In this document: positions 39,957 through 49,011 of the stretch, in pieces
How the letters are laid out: the number at the start of each line of letters is the position of its first letter
Numbering within the stretch: the first letter of the stretch is position 1
Assembly (NCBI RefSeq): GCF_000482385.1
Contig: NZ_AXVD01000021.1
Location: 54,884-118,883 of the forward strand
Direction of reading: 5' to 3'
Length of the DNA: 64,000 nucleotides
Source of the DNA: Nocardia sp. CNY236
GTDB lineage: Bacteria > Actinomycetota > Actinomycetes > Mycobacteriales > Mycobacteriaceae
Translations under genes and position numbers: made by a program
The notes under the pieces: generated by a model
What the model was told of the DNA's origin: nothing
Seen by the model: the letters and a program-made list of their open reading frames with translations, nothing else
The model's database searches: none

Positions 39957-42788
39957 CTACTGTGCGAACTCTGCCACCGGCGGACACGAGCACATCAGGT
40001 TTCGGTCACCGTATGCGCCGTCGATGCGGCGTACCGGCGGCCACACCTTCGCCCGGGCATGCCCGAGACCGCGTGGAAAGACCGCAACCTCGCGGCTATA
40101 AGGGTGGTCCCACGCCCCGACCAGGGACGCCGCAGTGTGTGGCGCCCCGCGCAAGGGATTGTCGGTCACCGGCCACACGCCGGCGGCAACCTGATCGATC
40201 TCTGCGCGAATGGCGATCATCGCCTCGATGAAATCATCGAGTTCGGCACGGTTTTCACTCTCGGTCGGCTCCACCATCAGGGTGCCCGCAACCGGGAAGC
40301 TCATCGTCGGAGCGTGGAATCCATAGTCCATCAAACGTTTTGCCACATCATCGACAGTGACGCCGGTTTGCCTGGTGATCTCGCGCAGATCCAAGATGCA
40401 CTCGTGTGCCACCATGCCGTGCTCACCGGTATAGAGAACCGGGAAGTACCCTTCGAGACGACGCGCGATGTAGTTCGCCGAGGCGATCGCGGTCAGTGTC
40501 GCGCGACGTAATCCGTCGGCGCCCATCATGCGAATGTAGGCCCAGGTGATCGGCAGGATCGAAGCCGAACCGTAGTTCGCTGCCGATACCGCGTGCGACG
40601 ACGCTTCCAGCGGGTCACCCGGCAGGTACGGCGCCAAATGAGCGCGGACCGCGACCGGACCGACACCCGGTCCGCCGCCGCCGTGTGGGATACAGAATGT
40701 CTTGTGGAGGTTCAAGTGGCTGACGTCGCCGCCGAACCGACCCGGGCGAGCCAGGCCGACCAGGGCATTGAGGTTCGCACCGTCGACATAGACCTGCCCG
40801 CCCGCATCGTGCACCAGCGAACACAACTCGGCGATCTCGTGTTCGTACACGCCGTGGGTCGAGGGGTAGGTGATCATGATGCAGGCCAATCGAGCCGCGT
40901 GGTCGGCAATCTTGGCACGAAGATCGTCCAGGTCCACGTCTCCGTTGTCCCGGCACTTCACCACCTCGACGCGTAGCCCGGCCATGACCGCCGACGCCGC
41001 GTTCGTACCGTGCGCACTGGATGGAATCAGACAGGTGTCGCGTTCGGAATCGCCACGGTCCAGATGATATCGCCGAATTGCCAATAATCCGGCGTACTCG
41101 CCTTGGCTGCCCGCGTTGGGCTGAAGGCTCACCGCGGCATACCCGGTGATGTCCGACAGCCAACGCTCCAGATCCGCAATCACCTGCAGCAGACCCGGCG
41201 CGTCCTGCGCGGGCGCATACGGGTGCACTCGGGCGAAACCAGGCCAGGTGATGGCCTCCATCTCCGCGGCAGCGTTGAGCTTCATCGTGCACGAGCCGAG
41301 TGGAATCATGCTGCGGTCCAATGCAATGTCCTTGTCGGACAGCGAACGCAGATAGCGCACCATGGCCGTCTCGGTGTGGTACTGCGTGAACGCCGGGTGG
41401 GCGAGGAACTCCGAGGTACGAGTCTCGATGGCGGCGATCGGTGCGGGCTGCGCCGACTCGGACACCGGCTGCGCCGACTCGGACACCGCCGCGGTGCCGA
41501 AGGATTCGAGTACGGCCGCGACGTGCGCCTGCGTCGTCGCCTCGTCACACGCGATACCGACATGGTCGGCATCGACCAATCGTAGGTTGATACCGCGCGA
41601 TTTCGCCTTCGCCACGACGGCGTCCGCACTACCGGGCACATGCACGAGGACCGTGTCGAAGAACTGGTCGTGCACCACGGCCCCGTCCAACCCGGTGGCG
41701 ATGGAAACAGCGTGCCCGTGCACCCTACGGGCAATGGCGCGCAAACCATCGGCGCCGTGGTAGGCGGCGTACATCGCGGCCACGATCGCCAGTAGCACCT
41801 GTGCGGTACAGATATTGGAGGTTGCCTTCTCTCGGCGAATGTGTTGCTCGCGCGTCTGGAGGGCGAGTCGGTAGGCGATATCGCCGTCCGCGTCCATCGA
41901 AACACCGACGAGACGACCGGGCAGCTGACGCGCGTGTGCGCGCCGCACCGCGAGGTACCCGGCATGGGGACCGCCGAAACCGAGCGGGACACCGAAACGC
42001 TGAGTGGCGCCGAAACAGACATCGGCGCCCTGTTCGCCTGGCGGCGTAATGAGCGTCAGAGCCAATAGATCCGCACCAACCGCGACCAACGCGCCACGCT
42101 CGTGCGCCGCCTGGACGACACCGGTCCAGTCCGAAACCCGGCCCGACGCCCCCGGTGTTTGCGCCAACACGCCGAAGAACTCTCCGCTGGGCAGCTCACC
42201 ACCGGACAGGTCTGCCGGCACGATCTCGATGCCCGCCGATTCCGCCCTGGTCTGCAACACCGACCTGGTCTGCGGGAACACATCCGTGTCGACGACCAGG
42301 CGAAAGGACTCCGCTTTGCTGGCCCGGCGCAGCAACGTCATCGCCTCGGCGGCCGCGGTTGCTTCATCGAGCATCGAGGCGTTGGCGATGTCCATGCCGG
42401 TCAGCTCCGACACCATGGTTTGAAAGTTGAGCAGCGCCTCGAGCCTGCCTTGGCTGATCTCGGGCTGGTAGGGCGTATAGGCGGTGTACCACGCCGGGTT
42501 CTCCAACAGGTTGCGTACCAGCACCGGCGGAGTCAGTGTGTCGTAGTAGCCCAGCCCGATCATCGAGGTGGCCACGGTGTTGGCCTTCGCGAGCTCGGCC
42601 AGTTCGGCGAGCACCTCGTGCTCGGTAGCCGCAGCGGGAAGTCCTTCCAGACCCCCACCATCCATGATTCCCGCTGGCAGCGCCCTGGATGCCAGATCTT
42701 CGAGCGCTTGCACACCAAGGGTGACCAGCATCTGGTCCAGGTCGTCTCGGCCGGGGCCGATATGGCGGTCGGCGAATGAGCGAGTCAC
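39957..42788 (-). CDS. gcvP: glycine dehydrogenase (P-protein), fused type
   Basis: 943 residues; both halves of the PLP enzyme are in one chain. It decarboxylates glycine and passes the aminomethyl group to the lipoyl arm of GcvH. N-terminal [39 protein letters not shown] segment, C-terminal [19 protein letters not shown] and the PLP-Lys motif [18 protein letters not shown]. The start is GTG at 42788 after GGGAG. A tandem glycine riboswitch precedes it. A 21-bp in-frame duplication lies in the linker between the halves. Confidence 0.97.
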   Translation of the reverse strand: MTRSFADRHIGPGRDDLDQMLVTLGVQALEDLASRALPAGIMDGGGLEGLPAAATEHEVLAELAELAKANTVATSMIGLGYYDTLTPPVLVRNLLENPAWYTAYTPYQPEISQGRLEALLNFQTMVSELTGMDIANASMLDEATAAAEAMTLLRRASKAESFRLVVDTDVFPQTRSVLQTRAESAGIEIVPADLSGGELPSGEFFGVLAQTPGASGRVSDWTGVVQAAHERGALVAVGADLLALTLITPPGEQGADVCFGATQRFGVPLGFGGPHAGYLAVRRAHARQLPGRLVGVSMDADGDIAYRLALQTREQHIRREKATSNICTAQVLLAIVAAMYAAYHGADGLRAIARRVHGHAVSIATGLDGAVVHDQFFDTVLVHVPGSADAVVAKAKSRGINLRLVDADHVGIACDEATTQAHVAAVLESFGTAAVSESAQPVSESAQPAPIAAIETRTSEFLAHPAFTQYHTETAMVRYLRSLSDKDIALDRSMIPLGSCTMKLNAAAEMEAITWPGFARVHPYAPAQDAPGLLQVIADLERWLSDITGYAAVSLQPNAGSQGEYAGLLAIRRYHLDRGDSERDTCLIPSSAHGTNAASAVMAGLRVEVVKCRDNGDVDLDDLRAKIADHAARLACIMITYPSTHGVYEHEIAELCSLVHDAGGQVYVDGANLNALVGLARPGRFGGDVSHLNLHKTFCIPHGGGGPGVGPVAVRAHLAPYLPGDPLEASSHAVSAANYGSASILPITWAYIRMMGADGLRRATLTAIASANYIARRLEGYFPVLYTGEHGMVAHECILDLREITRQTGVTVDDVAKRLMDYGFHAPTMSFPVAGTLMVEPTESENRAELDDFIEAMIAIRAEIDQVAAGVWPVTDNPLRGAPHTAASLVGAWDHPYSREVAVFPRGLGHARAKVWPPVRRIDGAYGDRNLMCSCPPVAEFAQ
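41446..41487. repeat. perfect 21-bp tandem duplication inside gcvP
   Basis: Two perfect head-to-tail copies of a 21-bp unit starting GGCTGCGCCGACTCG (41446-41466 and 41467-41487). On the coding strand they give a doubled VSESAQP in the linker between the two halves of GcvP. Confidence 0.9.
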
Positions 42789-42819
42789 AGTGTCTCCCAG
42801 GGTCGGGGAGTCGACCGCG

Positions 42820-43035
42820 CGGCCGACAGTTCCAGCCCTCCCCCTCTGTCGTGGCGCCTGAGAGATTCGGGTACCACGACCGGTGGCCGAGACCCTTTCC
42901 CCGTGGGCGGGCGGCCACAAGCCACCGCTTTCCAGAGACGCCGAACACCGAACGGTCCTGTTTGCCTGAGAGATTGACGGGGAGGTGCTGCTCCTTCGGC
43001 GCCCGGACCCATTCGAGGCCGAGACTCTCCCGCAC
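42820..43035 (-). promoter_or_regulatory. tandem glycine riboswitch (gcvT motif)
   Basis: Read on the minus strand, aptamer 1 begins GGGAGAG (43025-43031), has GCGCCGAAGGAGCAG, CCTCCCCGTCAATCTCTCAGGCAAA (core at 42961-42975) and ends CTCTGGA (42931-42937). Aptamer 2 follows, with GAATCTCTCAGGCGCC (core 42856-42867) and AGGGGGAGGG, ending near 42825. The order and linker match the two-aptamer glycine riboswitch. It ends about 35 nt before the gcvP start and should turn gcvP on when glycine is high. Confidence 0.93.
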
Positions 43036-43138
43036 GGCGGCGACGCACCGCTAGTCTATGTCGACGCCGATCGATGAGTGTGCAGGGGGCTGTCGGCTCG
43101 CCGTGTCGTTCTCGTCACACCCAGCAGGTCGAACGCTG

Positions 43139-44491
43139 TCAAATCGGCAGACCATCACGCAGCCTCGTCGCTGCGAGCATCACCGACGCCGCTTGCAGGC
43201 GGACCATATGCTCCAACGGTAGCGCGACGCCGGGCGCGTTCTGCTCGATGTCGGCGCACCACTGGTCGAACAGCGCCGCGAAACGCGCGCGCTCGGACCG
43301 CACCGCCGGCGCGGCTGCTCGACGGCATTCGTCTTCGAGCAGCTGCAAAAGCATGCCCCCCAACCTGAGGCGAAGCATTGCCACCCAGTGATAGCGCTCG
43401 AGGAAGATCTCCGCCCGAGTCGCGACCCGCGTGCGGTCCAGCACCGCTCGCCTGGTCTGCGCCAGCCCGGGCAGCGCCGCGACGAGTGCCCGCACCGACC
43501 TCTCGAACGGGCTGTGCCCGCTCAACCCGTCACCGAGGCGGTGCAGCACATTGGCAGCGACACCCGCCAGTGCGCGCACCTCGGCTGCCGTGGCGTCGAG
43601 CAGGTCACCCAGCATCGTGTCGCCGGCCGAGTCGTCCACGACGCGAGGATCGATCCACAGCGGCACTTCACAGACCAGGACTGCGCTACCGTAGCGCGCC
43701 GCATAGTCGTGGCACCCGCCCCCGCCCAAGGCCCCGACCGCGTCGACCCCTCGACTGGCCAACACATCGGCCATCGGCGCGAACAGCGGCAACTCGAAGA
43801 CCCCCGGCGCCAAGACGCGCGCGCTGGGCACGTCGGGTTTGCCGGTGTAGAGCGGAACGTTCTCGGCCGCGAGCCGATCGGTCAACGCGAACCAATAGTC
43901 GGGATCGCCACCAGTGGTGTAGAAGAACCCACCACCGAACTCTGCATTGTGCAGCGATGCGATCAGCGCGGGGCGAGTCCGGTCGATCAGCGTCATCATG
44001 GCCAACGTTTCCGGCAACGGAACCCCGACGCGCCGCTCGCGCCATACCGTTGGAAAGCACCACTCTGGCTGTTCGGTCGCAGGTGGTCGGTACAGCCGGC
44101 GCGCGACACCCGTCCTGGTGTGCGGGCCGGCGAACCACCGCTCGTTCAACCGAGTTCCATCCGGGTCGACACACAGGAGGAAATGCCAGGTGGCTCCCGC
44201 AGTGGCTGCGTCATCGACCACCATCCGTCCGAGCAGATGACGGATCGTCGCCATACCTACCGGTTCGTTGGGATGTGGATTTCCGAACACCAGAATGTGC
44301 TGCCCACCCGATCCGATCCGCACCTCGCGAATCGGGTCTCCGGCGCGCGATCTCCCCAGTTCGGTGACCGCCAGCCGGTGCGGGTGTTCGGCGGTCAGTG
44401 TGTCGGCGAACTCGTTCAACTCGTCAACCGTCGGAAACGCCCCGACCCGAGCAACCTGCCCGACCAGCCCAGAGACTTCGTCCTGCGGCAC
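43139..44491 (-). CDS. M14-family zinc carboxypeptidase
   Basis: 450 residues. The first zinc motif HxxE is in FGNPHPNEPVG, and a later zinc His in LIASLHNAEFGGG; further family features are LLCVDPDGTRLN and CEVPLW. There is no signal peptide, so the enzyme is probably cytoplasmic. The C-terminal 150 residues are helical and specific to actinobacterial members. GTG at 44491 has GGAAGG 8 nt upstream. It lies between gcvP and the MerR gene; its peptide substrate is unknown. Confidence 0.85.
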   Translation of the reverse strand: MPQDEVSGLVGQVARVGAFPTVDELNEFADTLTAEHPHRLAVTELGRSRAGDPIREVRIGSGGQHILVFGNPHPNEPVGMATIRHLLGRMVVDDAATAGATWHFLLCVDPDGTRLNERWFAGPHTRTGVARRLYRPPATEQPEWCFPTVWRERRVGVPLPETLAMMTLIDRTRPALIASLHNAEFGGGFFYTTGGDPDYWFALTDRLAAENVPLYTGKPDVPSARVLAPGVFELPLFAPMADVLASRGVDAVGALGGGGCHDYAARYGSAVLVCEVPLWIDPRVVDDSAGDTMLGDLLDATAAEVRALAGVAANVLHRLGDGLSGHSPFERSVRALVAALPGLAQTRRAVLDRTRVATRAEIFLERYHWVAMLRLRLGGMLLQLLEDECRRAAAPAVRSERARFAALFDQWCADIEQNAPGVALPLEHMVRLQAASVMLAATRLRDGLPI

Positions 44492-44602
44492 GGCCACCAC
44501 CTTCCACCGGCACCGCCTGCCCGCAACGCCGCTACCCTCCGACTGCACGCCGGCCGGACGCGTATCGCAACGGCGTCCGAATCCCGCGGAGAGAACCGAC
44601 CG

Positions 44603-45160
44603 CTAGCCCGTCTTTCGATTCATGCGCGCCTTGCGGCGGAACGACAGCTCGTCTTCCGGACGTTCGGTGACCGCTGAGGCACGCTCGGCAGGGAAATTCG
44701 CGATGGCACCGGTCAGTTCCCGCATGGCGCCGCTCACGGCGATGCCGAAGACGCCCTGCCCACCCTGCAGCAGGTCGACGACCTCCTCGGCGGAGGTGCA
44801 CTCATAGACCGAGGTGCCGTCGGAGAACAGCGTGATCCCTGCAAGATCCTGCACGCCACGGTTGCGCAGATGATCCACGGCGATGCGAATGTTCTGCAGT
44901 GAAATGCCTGCGTCGAGCAGGCGCTTGACGATCTTGAGGACCAGGATGTCCTTGAACGAATACAGCCGCTGACTTCCCGAGCCGGCGGCCCCCCTGATCG
45001 ATGGCGCCACCAATCCCGTGCGCGCCCAATAGTCGAGTTGCCGATAGGTGATTCCCGCCACCTGACATGCACTTGGGACGCGATAACCCACTAGGTCGTC
45101 AGGTACCGAATCGTCCGGGAACAGGCCTGGCTGTACGACATCCTGCGATTGCTCTGCCAC
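44603..45160 (-). CDS. MerR-family regulator (Rv1830-like)
   Basis: 185 residues. The MerR DNA-binding domain is central: YRVPSACQVAGITYRQLDYWARTGLVAPS, then SQRLYSFKDILVLKIVKRLLDAGISLQNIRIAV. The C-terminal part (SVYECTSAEEVVDLLQGGQGVFGIAVSG) matches the conserved actinobacterial protein next to the DUF151 gene. GTG at 45160 has AAGGGAG 6 nt upstream. In mycobacteria this protein affects cell-cycle/division timing; the ligand is unknown. Confidence 0.92.
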   Translation of the reverse strand: MAEQSQDVVQPGLFPDDSVPDDLVGYRVPSACQVAGITYRQLDYWARTGLVAPSIRGAAGSGSQRLYSFKDILVLKIVKRLLDAGISLQNIRIAVDHLRNRGVQDLAGITLFSDGTSVYECTSAEEVVDLLQGGQGVFGIAVSGAMRELTGAIANFPAERASAVTERPEDELSFRRKARMNRKTG

Positions 45161-45345
45161 TGACCACTCCCTTGCTCGCCGACGCATTCCCGCCTCATCG
45201 ATGACCCGGCTCCATTGCCGACCGAACCAGCATGGATCCGGCCGAAATGGACGCGGCCCAACCGCCGAGATTACTCTCTCCGATTGTCCAGGGAGCGGCC
45301 TCGTCGAACCAAACGCGACGCGCGGGAAAAGTCTCGACCTCTTCT

Positions 45346-45819
45346 TCAGCTATCCGTCGCTTTGAAATCGTCCGGCGACACCGATTCGAGAAACTCCTTG
45401 AACTTCTCCACCTCGTCTTCTCGTTCGTCCGGCATCACGAGTCCGGCTTCCTCGAGTACGGATTCTTCGGCGTGAATCGGGCATCCGACCCGCAAAGCAA
45501 TCGCAACCGAGTCGGACGGTCGCGCGGAAATCCTCATATCATTATCGAAGACCAGATCCGCATAGAAGGTACCCTCCTGCAGATCGACGATCCGGACCTC
45601 TTCGAGAGTGTGTCCGAGTTCGGTGATCAAAATCTTGATCAGATCGTGTGTCAACGGCCGAATCGGCGTCACTCCCTCTTGTTCCAGCACGATCGCGGTC
45701 GCCTCTGCTTGCCCGATCCAGATCGGAAGATACCGGTCGCCTGCCACCTCACGGAGTAACAGCACGGGCTGGTTCTGTGGCTGCTCGACCCGGATGCCGA
45801 TCACGCGCATTTCGCTCAT
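45346..45819 (-). CDS. DUF151 bifunctional nuclease-domain protein (Rv1829-like)
   Basis: 157 residues. The family pattern is complete: MRVIGIRVEQPQNQPVLLLRE, RYLPIWIGQAEATAI, PLTHDLI, GTFYADLVF, ISARPSDSVAIALRV and PIHAEESVLEEAG, with an acidic tail. Plant relatives have nuclease activity; bacterial function is not settled. ATG at 45819 follows GAGG. The gene sits between two MerR genes as in M. tuberculosis. Confidence 0.92.
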   Translation of the reverse strand: MSEMRVIGIRVEQPQNQPVLLLREVAGDRYLPIWIGQAEATAIVLEQEGVTPIRPLTHDLIKILITELGHTLEEVRIVDLQEGTFYADLVFDNDMRISARPSDSVAIALRVGCPIHAEESVLEEAGLVMPDEREDEVEKFKEFLESVSPDDFKATDS

Positions 45820-45976
45820 CCCACTGCCTCCCATACTCGCCGCCCGCCCGGCATGACTGCTGCAGAGCCCGCCGTACCACGAGTCTAGGCGAACCCACAT
45901 CCGTACAGCGATCCGTCTCCACTGTCGGCATCGGTCTGCCGAACCCGGCGAATCCACCGGCCCGACACCGGGACGA

Positions 45977-46768
45977 TCAGCCCTCCAGCGAACTCCGGAC
46001 CGAAGATTTCACCAGGCAGGTGTGCAGCGTCAACGACAGCGCGGCCAGTTCGCGCACGGTCTCCTCCGCCCGCGCCCGCGCCCCAGCGTCTCGGCTCTTC
46101 GCGATGGGCGCGGCGATCTGCGCCACCAACGCGGCCTCGCGGTCCGCGGCAAGTTTGAACGCTCGCAAATGGCGTGCCTCCAAACCGAATTCAGCCAGTG
46201 CACGTGCGGTTCGGGCCAAGGTGACCGCGTCGTCGCCGAAGTAACCCGCGGCGCTCGGCGCCAGCAGGTTTGCCCGCAGGAGATTGTCGAGGAACTCCTC
46301 GTCGATCTCTGCGCGGGCCAGCAGATCCGCTCGGGTGAGCCGAATTTCATGATCGAACCGCAGGTCGTCCGGCGATACCTCGTTCGGAACGACACCCAGT
46401 CGCCGTGGCGCCGCGACGGAGAGCGAATCGCGGTCCGAACCCGCTGCGGGCAGACCGGAATCGACCCGCGCACGAGCCTCCCGCACACCGAGCGTCGCCG
46501 CGCCGCTGTCGATCGCCTCCAACTGCTCCTTGATCACCTTCAAAGGCAGGTACTGGTCGCGCTGCGCGGTCAGGACGAATCGCAGCCGCTCGATATCTGC
46601 GATCGAGAACCTGCGATAGCCCGACGGCGTGCGCTCCGGACGAATCAGGCCCTCTGCTTCCAAGAATCGGATCTTGGAGATCGTGACATCGGGAAAATCG
46701 GGACGCAGCAGGTCCAGCACGGAGCCGATCGACATGCCGCCGCGCGCCCACTGCGCCGCACCGGTCAC
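45977..46768 (-). CDS. MerR-family regulator (Rv1828-like)
   Basis: 263 residues. The segment GMSIGSVLDLLRPDFPDVTISKIRFLEAEGLIRPERTPSG (in part) and YRRFSIADIERLRFVLTAQRDQYLPLKVIKEQLEAID is almost the M. tuberculosis Rv1828 DNA-binding domain. The C-terminal domain is helical (LTRADLLARAEIDEEFLDNLL). GTG at 46768 gives an N-terminal arm as in mycobacteria; an ATG at 46735 is the alternative. Next to garA, the usual neighbour. Confidence 0.92.
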   Translation of the reverse strand: MTGAAQWARGGMSIGSVLDLLRPDFPDVTISKIRFLEAEGLIRPERTPSGYRRFSIADIERLRFVLTAQRDQYLPLKVIKEQLEAIDSGAATLGVREARARVDSGLPAAGSDRDSLSVAAPRRLGVVPNEVSPDDLRFDHEIRLTRADLLARAEIDEEFLDNLLRANLLAPSAAGYFGDDAVTLARTARALAEFGLEARHLRAFKLAADREAALVAQIAAPIAKSRDAGARARAEETVRELAALSLTLHTCLVKSSVRSSLEG

Positions 46769-46832
46769 AACTCCAGGCCCTCGATACCCCAGGGCACCGC
46801 ACGAGCTGTGCGAAGACCCGGCCTCGATGTCG

Positions 46833-47318
46833 TCATAGACTGCCCGCGCCCGCCGACGAGTCGGTCACCTGCGCGCGCGGCCCGGTGAGAAATACCAGGC
46901 GGAACTTACCGATCTGAACCTCGTCACCGTTCTGCAACTCCGAGGAGTCCACCGGCTCCCGGTTGACATACGTGCCGTTCAGGCTGCCGACATCGACGAC
47001 CTGAAACGAGTCGTCGTCCTGACGAAACTCCGCGTGCCGACGGCTGACGGTGACGTCGTCGAGAAAAATGTCGCTGTCGGGGTGGCGCCCCGCCGATGTC
47101 GTCGGCTGATCCAGCAGGAATCGCGAACCCGCGTTCGGGCCACGCTTGACGACCAACAGGGCCGCGCCCACCGGCAGACCCTCCACACCCTGGACCGGCT
47201 GCTCGCCGGTCTGTTCTCCGGCGCGCGACGTGTCGACCTCGTTCAGGAAATCCGCGCGGAAGACCGACGTCGTCTCGGCCGCGGTCTCCCCGTAACCCGG
47301 GTCTTTGTTCTCGCTCAC
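46833..47318 (-). CDS. garA: FHA-domain metabolic regulator GarA
   Basis: 161 residues. The N-terminal ETTSVFRADFL (Thr16, Thr17) is the motif phosphorylated by PknB/PknG in mycobacteria. The FHA domain follows: SAGRHPDSDIFLDDVTVSRRHAEF and DVGSLNGTYVNREPV. Unphosphorylated GarA binds and inhibits 2-oxoglutarate dehydrogenase and controls glutamate dehydrogenase; phosphorylation makes it bind itself. GTG at 47318 has a very strong GAGGAGGAG upstream. Placed between gcvH and the MerR gene. Confidence 0.96.
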   Translation of the reverse strand: MSENKDPGYGETAAETTSVFRADFLNEVDTSRAGEQTGEQPVQGVEGLPVGAALLVVKRGPNAGSRFLLDQPTTSAGRHPDSDIFLDDVTVSRRHAEFRQDDDSFQVVDVGSLNGTYVNREPVDSSELQNGDEVQIGKFRLVFLTGPRAQVTDSSAGAGSL

Positions 47319-47485
47319 CGTTTCTCTCCTCCTCGAACTGATTATCCATGCAAGCAGGTAATACCTCTGGCGCCACGACCTGCCGTCGAGCCCATGGATT
47401 CCCAGCGCAACCGCCAGGTGCATCCGTTGGCATTGACCGTACCCTGCCGGGCCGCACCCGTGCAGGTAGAACTGGGAAGGCTGCT

Positions 47486-47884
47486 TCAGCCCCCGATAAC
47501 TCCTTGGTAACCTGCGGCATCCAGTAGTTCATCGAGTGTCACGTCGAGACTGGCGGCCTCGTTCACCTCCAACTCGAACAGCCATCCCTCACCGTAGGGG
47601 TCGGTGTTCAAAGTTTCCGGCTCCGAGGTCAATCTCTCGTTCACCGCAACAACTTTCGCGCTCAGCGGCGCGTAGATGTCCGACACGCTCTTGGTCGACT
47701 CCACCTCTGCGATACTGTCGGCCGCGGCCACATCGGCGTGCTTCTCGGGCAGCTGCACGAACACAACGTCACCGAGTTGAGACTGGGCGTAGTCGGTGAT
47801 ACCCACCCGCACCCGAGTGGGAGCGATCCGGCGTATCCATTCGTGTTCCACGGTGTAGCGCAGGTCCTCGGGGGTCTGAGTCAC
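47486..47884 (-). CDS. gcvH: glycine cleavage H-protein (lipoyl carrier)
   Basis: 132 residues. H-protein signatures: EDLRYTVEHEWIRR, GITDYAQSQLGDVVFVQLPE and the lipoylated Lys65 in VESTKSVSDIYAPL. It shuttles the aminomethyl group from GcvP to GcvT. The GTG at 47884 has AAAGGA 6 nt upstream, so separate initiation is credible. However, the reading frame runs on upstream without any stop into the pgsA-like gene, so a fused product may also be made. Confidence 0.95.
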   Translation of the reverse strand: MTQTPEDLRYTVEHEWIRRIAPTRVRVGITDYAQSQLGDVVFVQLPEKHADVAAADSIAEVESTKSVSDIYAPLSAKVVAVNERLTSEPETLNTDPYGEGWLFELEVNEAASLDVTLDELLDAAGYQGVIGG

Positions 47885-48574
47885 AAGCCGTCCTTTCGTT
47901 CGAACGTCGCACGCAAACTCTATCGGCTGAGCGGTATGGCGCTTCACCGCCGGTAGCGCTCTTGCCACAGCGACGGCTTTTCCGGTATAGAGCACGCCGG
48001 TCCACAGATAGACCGCCGTACCCCAGATGAGCAACGCCCCGCCGAAGGCCCGCGCGAAACCGTCGGCCGCCCAATCCATCTGTCCCGCCAGCAGCCACGG
48101 AAACGCGGACATGAGCGCGAAGGTGGCCGCTTTGCCCAAATAGATCACCTCGGGCGGGGGCAGGTCACGGCGCTTGTACACCGACAGGGTCACAGTCAGC
48201 ACGACGTCCCGAGCGATCAGGAGCACCGCCACCCACCACGGGACCAGGTCACGGATCACGAAGGCCACCAGGGTCGTCACCAGATACAGCCGGTCGACGA
48301 ATGGATCCAGCAACGCACCGAGCCGTGACGATTGATCCAACAGCCGGGCCAACTTGCCGTCCAGGAAGTCGGTAACGGCGCTGGCGACCAACAAGGCCAA
48401 AGCCCAGCCATCGGCCCGCTCGACCAACAGCAACCACAAAAACAGCGGAACACTGAAAAGACGCGCGACGCTCAGCACATTCGGCACGGTCACGATACGG
48501 TCGGCGAGCACACCCGCCACCGCGCCCTCGGCGGTGCGGCGCGGCGGCTGCGCGGCGCCCGATTCGGTTGTCAC
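47486..48574 (-). CDS. CDP-alcohol phosphatidyltransferase (PgsA-like) in one frame with GcvH
   Basis: The N-terminal 210 or so residues are a CDP-alcohol phosphatidyltransferase with about five membrane helices and the motif DFLDGKLARLLDQ...GALLDPFVD (D-x2-DG-x2-AR-x8-G-x3-D-x3-D). It would make a phospholipid precursor such as phosphatidylglycerol phosphate. After AVARALPAVKR the frame continues through about 19 residues of linker-like sequence directly into GcvH, with no stop; the continuous frame codes for 362 residues. GTG at 48574 is a tentative start (others at 48592 and 48610). Either a real fusion, stop-codon loss after a deletion, or a frame error. Confidence 0.75.
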   Translation of the reverse strand: MTTESGAAQPPRRTAEGAVAGVLADRIVTVPNVLSVARLFSVPLFLWLLLVERADGWALALLVASAVTDFLDGKLARLLDQSSRLGALLDPFVDRLYLVTTLVAFVIRDLVPWWVAVLLIARDVVLTVTLSVYKRRDLPPPEVIYLGKAATFALMSAFPWLLAGQMDWAADGFARAFGGALLIWGTAVYLWTGVLYTGKAVAVARALPAVKRHTAQPIEFACDVRTKGRLVTQTPEDLRYTVEHEWIRRIAPTRVRVGITDYAQSQLGDVVFVQLPEKHADVAAADSIAEVESTKSVSDIYAPLSAKVVAVNERLTSEPETLNTDPYGEGWLFELEVNEAASLDVTLDELLDAAGYQGVIGG

Positions 48575-49011
48575 GACCCGTGCATACCCCATCCACCTCG
48601 CCAGCGCCATCTCCAAGCCCCGTTTCGTGCCCCAGCGCATTGTCGGCAGCGCACCGATTGCGGGATCGTACTTGTCGCGTACCCGGCCGGAACCCATGCC
48701 GAGCCGGAATCCGCGGTGATCACCCCCACTCCGCGGGTTCTCGCCACTAGCCAGATGACACAATGAGTGACAATTCCTCTCATCGTGTGGCAGTGCATCT
48801 GGTGGTGTATCCCCACACATCGGTCGCGCCGCATACCTCACGTTCCCGAACGGACGCCTCGCCTCGGACCGCCACACGAACCGGGCCCACCACTCCGGCA
48901 TGGACCACCCACGGTGTGATGGCCGGCCTCCGACCAGACCGCTGGCGCGCCCGGTGAATCGAGGCCGATGTCACACCACTGCCCACGCCACGACAACTAA
49001 CGTGTTCCGCT
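48575..49011. other. 437-bp divergent promoter region
   Basis: Between the pgsA-like (minus) and DUF2252 (plus) genes. A 64-codon frame at 48763-48957 has no ribosome site and no recognisable product, so it is not called. A TAACGT box at 48998-49003, 8 nt before the GTG at 49012, may be the DUF2252 -10. Confidence 0.5.

Noticed and set aside
41446..41487. Possible CRISPR-like or transposon-end repeat
   Set aside because: Only two adjacent copies with no spacer, inside gcvP and in frame; it is a tandem duplication.
48763..48957. 64-codon frame between the pgsA-like and DUF2252 genes
   Set aside because: No ribosome site or leaderless -10 and no conserved features.
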